64,000 bases of DNA from Closterium sp. Naga37s-1 (Eukaryota; Streptophyta; Zygnematophyceae; Desmidiales; Closteriaceae): NCBI GenBank assembly GCA_947471745.1, contig CANJKZ010000724.1, positions 1,116,001 through 1,180,000 of the forward strand, in the 5' to 3' direction. Of the stretch, positions 60,025-64,000 are shown one piece after another; positions within the stretch are counted from its first letter, which is position 1; every line of letters starts with the position of its first letter. Under the pieces are notes generated by a model that saw nothing but the letters and a program-made list of their open reading frames with translations, had not been told where the DNA came from and searched no databases. The translations under genes were made by a program, and so were the position numbers.

Positions 60025-62338
60025 TTGGTACAAAGAGTATGTTCGTCACTTACCCATATAGTTGGTACTATGAGTATGTGCGTCATATACTTAAATCGTT
60101 GGTACAAATAGTAAGTGCGTCACTTATCTATATGGTTGGTTTACTGAGTAAGTGCCTCACTTACCCATAAGGTTGGTACTATGAGTATGAGCGTCAGATA
60201 CCCAAATGGTTGGTACAAAGAGTAAGTGCGCCACTTATCTATATGGTTGGTACACTGAGTAAGTGCGTCACCTAGCCAAATGGTTGGTACTAAGAGTAAG
60301 TGCGTCACTTACCTATATGGTTGGTACAAAAAGTAACTGCGTCACTTGCCCATTTGGTTAGTACAATGAGTAAGTGCGTTACTTACCCATATCGTTGGTA
60401 CAAAGAGTAAGTGCGTCCCTTACCCATATGGTTGGTACAAAGAGTATGTTCGTTACTTACCCATATAGTTGGTACTGTGGGTATGTGCGTCAGATACCCA
60501 AATGGTTGGTACTAAGAGTAAGTGCGTCACTTATGTATATGGTTGGTTCACTGAGTAAGTGCGTCACTTACCCATATGGTTGGTACAAAGAGTAAGTGCG
60601 TAACTTATCTATATGGTTGGTACACTGGGTAAGTGCGTCACTTACCCATATGGTTGGTACAATGAGTAAGTCCGTCACTTACCCATATCGTTGGTACAAA
60701 GAGTAACTGCGTTATTTACCAATTTGGTTGGTATCTTGAGTAAGTACGTTATTACCGATGTGGTTGCTACAATGAATATGTGCATCACTTACCCATATGG
60801 TTGGTACAAAGAGTATGTGCGTCTCTTACCTATTTGGTTGGTACTATGAGTACGTGCGTCACTTACTCATATGGTTGGTACAAAGAGTAAGTGCGTCACT
60901 TACCTATATGGTTGGTAGACTGAGTAAGTGCGAGACTTACCCATATGGTCGGTACTAAGACTAAGGGCGTCACTTACTCATTAGGTTGGTACAAAGAATG
61001 AGTGCGTCACTTACCTATATGGTTGGTACAGAGAGTATGTGCGTCATTTACCCATTCGGTTGGTACACTGAGTATGTTCGTCACTTTCCCTTATGGTTAC
61101 TACAAAGAAAAAGTGCGTTACTTACCTATATGGTTGGTAAAAAAAATATGTGCGTCTCTAACCTATTTGGTTGGTACTATGAATAAGTGCGTCACTTACC
61201 CATATGGTTGGTACAAAGAGTATGTGCGTCTCTTACCCACTTGGTGGTACTATGAGTAAGTGCGTCACTTACCCATATGGTTGGTACAAAGAGTAAGTGC
61301 GTCACATTCCTATATATATGGTAGACTGAGTAAGTGCGTCACTATCCCATATGTTTTCTACAAATACTAAGTGCGTCACTTACACATATGGTTGGTATAC
61401 TGGATAAGTGCGTTACTTACCATATGGTTGGTACAAAGAGTATGTGCATCTGTTGCCCATTTGGTTGGTACTATGGGTAAAGGCGTCACTGACCCATATG
61501 GTTGGTACAAAGAGTAACTGCATTACTTACCCATATAGTTGGTACAATGAATAAGTGCGTCACCTACTTATATGGTTGGTACAAAGAGTAACTGCGTTAC
61601 TTACCCATATGGTTGGTACAATGGATAAGTGCGTCACTTACCCTTATGGTTGGTGAAAAGGGTATGTTATCGTCTCTTATCTTTTTGGTTGGTACCATGA
61701 GTAAGTGCGCCCCTTACCGATATGGTTGGTATAAAGAGTATCTGCGTCTGTTACTCATTTGTTGGTAGTATGAGTATGTGCGTCAATTACCCATATGGTT
61801 GGTACAAAGAGTAAGTGCGTCTCTTACCTATATGGTTGGTAGACTGAGTAAGTGCGTCACTTACTCATTTGGTTGGTACACTGAGTAAGTGCGTCACTTA
61901 CTCATATGGTTGGTACAAAGAGTATGTGCGTCTCTTACCCACTTGGTTGATACAATGAGTAACTGCGTCAGTTACCCATATGGTTGGTACAAATAGTTAC
62001 TGCGTCACTTACCCATTTGGTTGATACAATGCGTAAGTGCGTTACTTTCCCATATGGTTGGTACAAAAATTAACTGCATCACTTACCTATTTGGTTGGTA
62101 CAATGAGTAAGTGCATTACTTACCCTCATGGTTAGTTCAAAGAGTTAGTGCGTCACTTACCCATATGGTTGGTACAAAGAGTAAATGCGTCACTTACCCA
62201 TATGGTTGGTACTATGAGTATGTGCGTCAGATTCCCATATAGTTGGTATAAAAAGGAAGTGCTTCACTTATCTATATGGTTGGTACAATGAGTATGTGCG
62301 TCACTTACCCATATGGTTGGTACAAAGAGTATGTGCGT
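60020..62338. repeat. Satellite B, block 4
   Basis: About 2.3 kb of diverged 37-bp satellite B units, with the same subtypes as block 2 and frequent length changes. It ends in a normal unit start (GTTGGTACAAAGAGTATGTG) at 62,338. No gene or other feature is seen. Confidence 0.96.
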
Positions 62339-62389
62339 TGTTACGCAGACTTTTATGTTCCTGGGACACCATACAAAGAGTATGTGCGT
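62321..62389. other. 18-bp direct repeat around a 33-bp filler
   Basis: TACAAAGAGTATGTGCGT occurs at 62,321-62,338 as part of a satellite B unit and again at 62,372-62,389. Between them lie 33 bp that are not satellite. It marks the right edge of satellite B and may be a repair scar with templated filler, or the edge of a truncated LTR of Copia 4. Confidence 0.6.
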
Positions 62390-62406
62390 CGAGTCAACGT
62401 AAAATA

Positions 62407-62430
62407 TATGTTGACACACCCCCATAGTCT
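62407..62430 (-). other. Copia 4 polypurine tract and LTR start
   Basis: Minus strand: ACTATGGGGGTG followed by TGTCAACA. The purine run next to a TG start fits the tract/3' LTR border of plant-type copia elements. Confidence 0.6.
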
Positions 62431-62706
62431 AGGTGACGGTAGTCCTGTGGAAAAACAACACATATCTCAGGGTGGGTCTCAAGGACACACACAGTCTGAG
62501 GGCAAGCAAGGGGCCACAAGGCCAGTCAGCAAGAACTAGCAAGGGTCACAAGACCAGTCCACGAGAACAAGACAAAAATAAGGGTGAAGCTAAAAAATCA
62601 CCACACACTCCGAGAGCAAGCAAGGGGCCACAAAGCCAGTCCACATGCAGGTATATAGCAAATATGATGAGATGCAGGAGTACAAGACAAGCAGGACAAA
62701 GCATCT

Positions 62707-64000
62707 CTACGTAAGCAAATGAGGACGGGCCGGCAGAAGGCCAAGTTGGGTGCAGAAACGGTGGTGGTCACAAGGCGGCAACGACTTGGTGAAGATATAT
62801 GCAGTGTTGGCCTCAGAGACCACACGAAAGACGCGAGCCTGGCCACGCTGCTGCAACTCACGCAGAAGGCAGTAACAAAGCTGAATGTGCTTCGCCTTCC
62901 CAACCAGTCGGGGCTCCTCACACAACAGGACAGCAGACCTGTTGTCGGCGAACAAGACAGGTGGAGAGCGAGGCCGCTCACCAAGGTCGGTGAGGAGGAA
63001 AGACAGCCAGCGAATCTCCTGGGCAGCAATGGCCGCAGCGTACACCTCTGCCTCACAGCTGGAACTGGAGACTGACGACGCCCGAGTCGATCGCCACGAA
63101 ACAGCACCTGTCCCGAGGCTAAAGGAGTACCCCTGTCTAGACCGACGCGTCTCCGCGTCGTCGGCCCACGACGAGTCCGAGAAACCTGTAAGTGTAACTG
63201 GCTGCCTCCCTCCAAGGACAAGTCTCATGCCTGATGTACTCGCCACATACTTCGCCACCCTCTTAGCAGCGTACCAGTAAGACGGACGGTGTCTCCCAGG
63301 CGCAACACAACGCGCCAGGATGCTAAGAGGGTAAGCTAGGTCAGGGCGAGTACAGGTCATCAGGTACATGAGAGAACCCACCAGCTCAAGATATGGACCA
63401 CTAGACTCAAATGACTTGTCCGAAGGTGGAGCCGTGAGCCCATGATCCACAGCAAGAGGGGTCAGCTGTACCTTGGAGAACGGGAAGCGAAACCGCGTGA
63501 GGATCTGCTCGACCATATGCGACTGAGTCAGCGTAATGGTGCGAGTTGCCCTGTCCCTGGTGATCTGCATGCCAATGTAGTGCTGCAGCTTACCAAGGTC
63601 AGTGCAAGTGTGTCTCCTCTGCAGTTCCTCCTTCTCAGAGGCCAGCGCACGTCGGTCGGGAGTGGCGAAGGCCAGGTCGTCAATGTAGACCAGGACAAAG
63701 AACGGGGTCGAGCCACGGCGGACGAACAGTGACGGGTCGTCTGCACGGTAAAGAGAACGACGGGGCTCTGGAGACACAGCACGATTGAGGGGAGAACGAC
63801 GAGTCCGCTGGGACGAGGAAAGGGACTGGACGGGGGGAGCAGGAGGGGACGGTAGGGGACCACGAACCAAGCGTGCAGGTGCTGGGTCGGGCAGGTCGCG
63901 CAGATGCAGTCGCTGCTGCTCCGCCTCCTCTGGCGTCTGCTGCGGCGGTACCTGCCCCTGCTGCTGCTCCTGTGGGTCCGCCTCTGCCCTCTCCTGCTGC
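62707..64000 (-). pseudogene. Copia 4 RT C-terminal part and RNase H
   Basis: Minus strand, one open frame from the window edge to a stop at 62,707. A Gln/Pro-rich linker comes first, then SLFVRRGSTPFFVLVYIDDL with the catalytic YIDD, LGKLQHYIGMQITRDRATRT, LVGSLMYLMTCTRPDLAYPL and the RNase H segments GFSDSSWADDAETRRSRQGY, SSSSCEAEVYAAAIAAQEIR, VLFADNRSAVLLCE and VVSEANTAYIFTKSLPP. Its usual function would be cDNA synthesis. The RT fingers motifs seen in Copia 1-3 are not recognised between linker and YIDD. The left-over frame is longer than any in Copia 1-3 RNase H, so this element may be younger. Fossil, extends beyond the window. Confidence 0.83.

Larger units (their letters stand above)
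62390..64000 (-). mobile_element. Copia 4: 3' part of a second copia family
   Basis: A minus-strand element that runs off the right edge. Its RT and RNase H differ clearly from those of Copia 1-3, so it is another Ty1/copia lineage. At its left, on the minus strand, ACTATGGGGGTG (a typical copia polypurine tract) is followed by TGTCAACATATATTTTACG, a likely LTR start ending in plus coordinates at 62,416. Only a short piece of that LTR remains before satellite-like sequence. Between the coding end and the tract lie about 290 bp of non-coding sequence with an imperfect repeat of about 30 bp (near 62,500 and 62,612). It is broken at least by truncation; the 5' part is outside the window. Confidence 0.85.

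Noticed and set aside
37430-62539. Open frames of 60-123 codons in satellite B on both strands
   Set aside because: They repeat the same phrases (for example VTYPYGWYKE) dictated by the 37-bp unit and shift subtypes with every indel; no support for coding.
1-64000. tRNA, rRNA, telomere repeat or host gene
   Set aside because: I saw no cloverleaf-like, rRNA-like or TTTAGGG-type sequence and no host protein domain; all coding similarity is to copia elements.

Overview
This window is almost wholly repetitive, GC-rich eukaryotic DNA with no host gene that I can support. Ty1/copia elements with protease-integrase-RT-RNase H order, plus kilobases of short-unit satellite, point to a large nuclear genome, most likely a plant or other streptophyte. 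I cannot name the species. The layout (two satellites, retroelements nested in one of them) would suit a centromere, pericentromere, subtelomere or another heterochromatic block; that is inference.

Layout. (1) 1-32,143: an uninterrupted tandem array of a 37-bp unit, here satellite A (about 870 units). It shows higher-order structure: 703-bp blocks, a tandem duplication of a 5,994-bp block, and smaller nested duplications, nearly all exact multiples of 37 bp. (2) 32,144-37,150: a minus-strand Ty1/copia relic (Copia 1), cut off inside RT where it meets satellite A, with its 5' LTR at the right. (3) 37,151-62,338: a second array, satellite B, also with a 37-bp unit but a different sequence. It is broken into four blocks by inserts: Copia 2 (38,702-44,200, target duplication TTTGG), an AT-richer 1.0-kb insert that may be a solo LTR (51,312-52,330), and Copia 3 (52,667-60,019, two LTRs, target duplication TATGG). 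(4) About 62,321-62,389: a small scar with an 18-bp direct repeat. (5) 62,390-64,000: the 3' part of a different copia family (Copia 4), running off the right edge.

The most striking points: the two satellites share unit length and a core (GTTGGT, then GTGCSTCAC) with a dyad; three members of one copia family lie in the same orientation at the same position of the satellite B unit, which suggests site-preferred integration; and the U3 part of the LTRs carries a dense cluster of the palindrome GTCGAC. Reading frames in the satellites are by-products of the repeat and are not annotated as genes. All element coding regions are treated as fossils.
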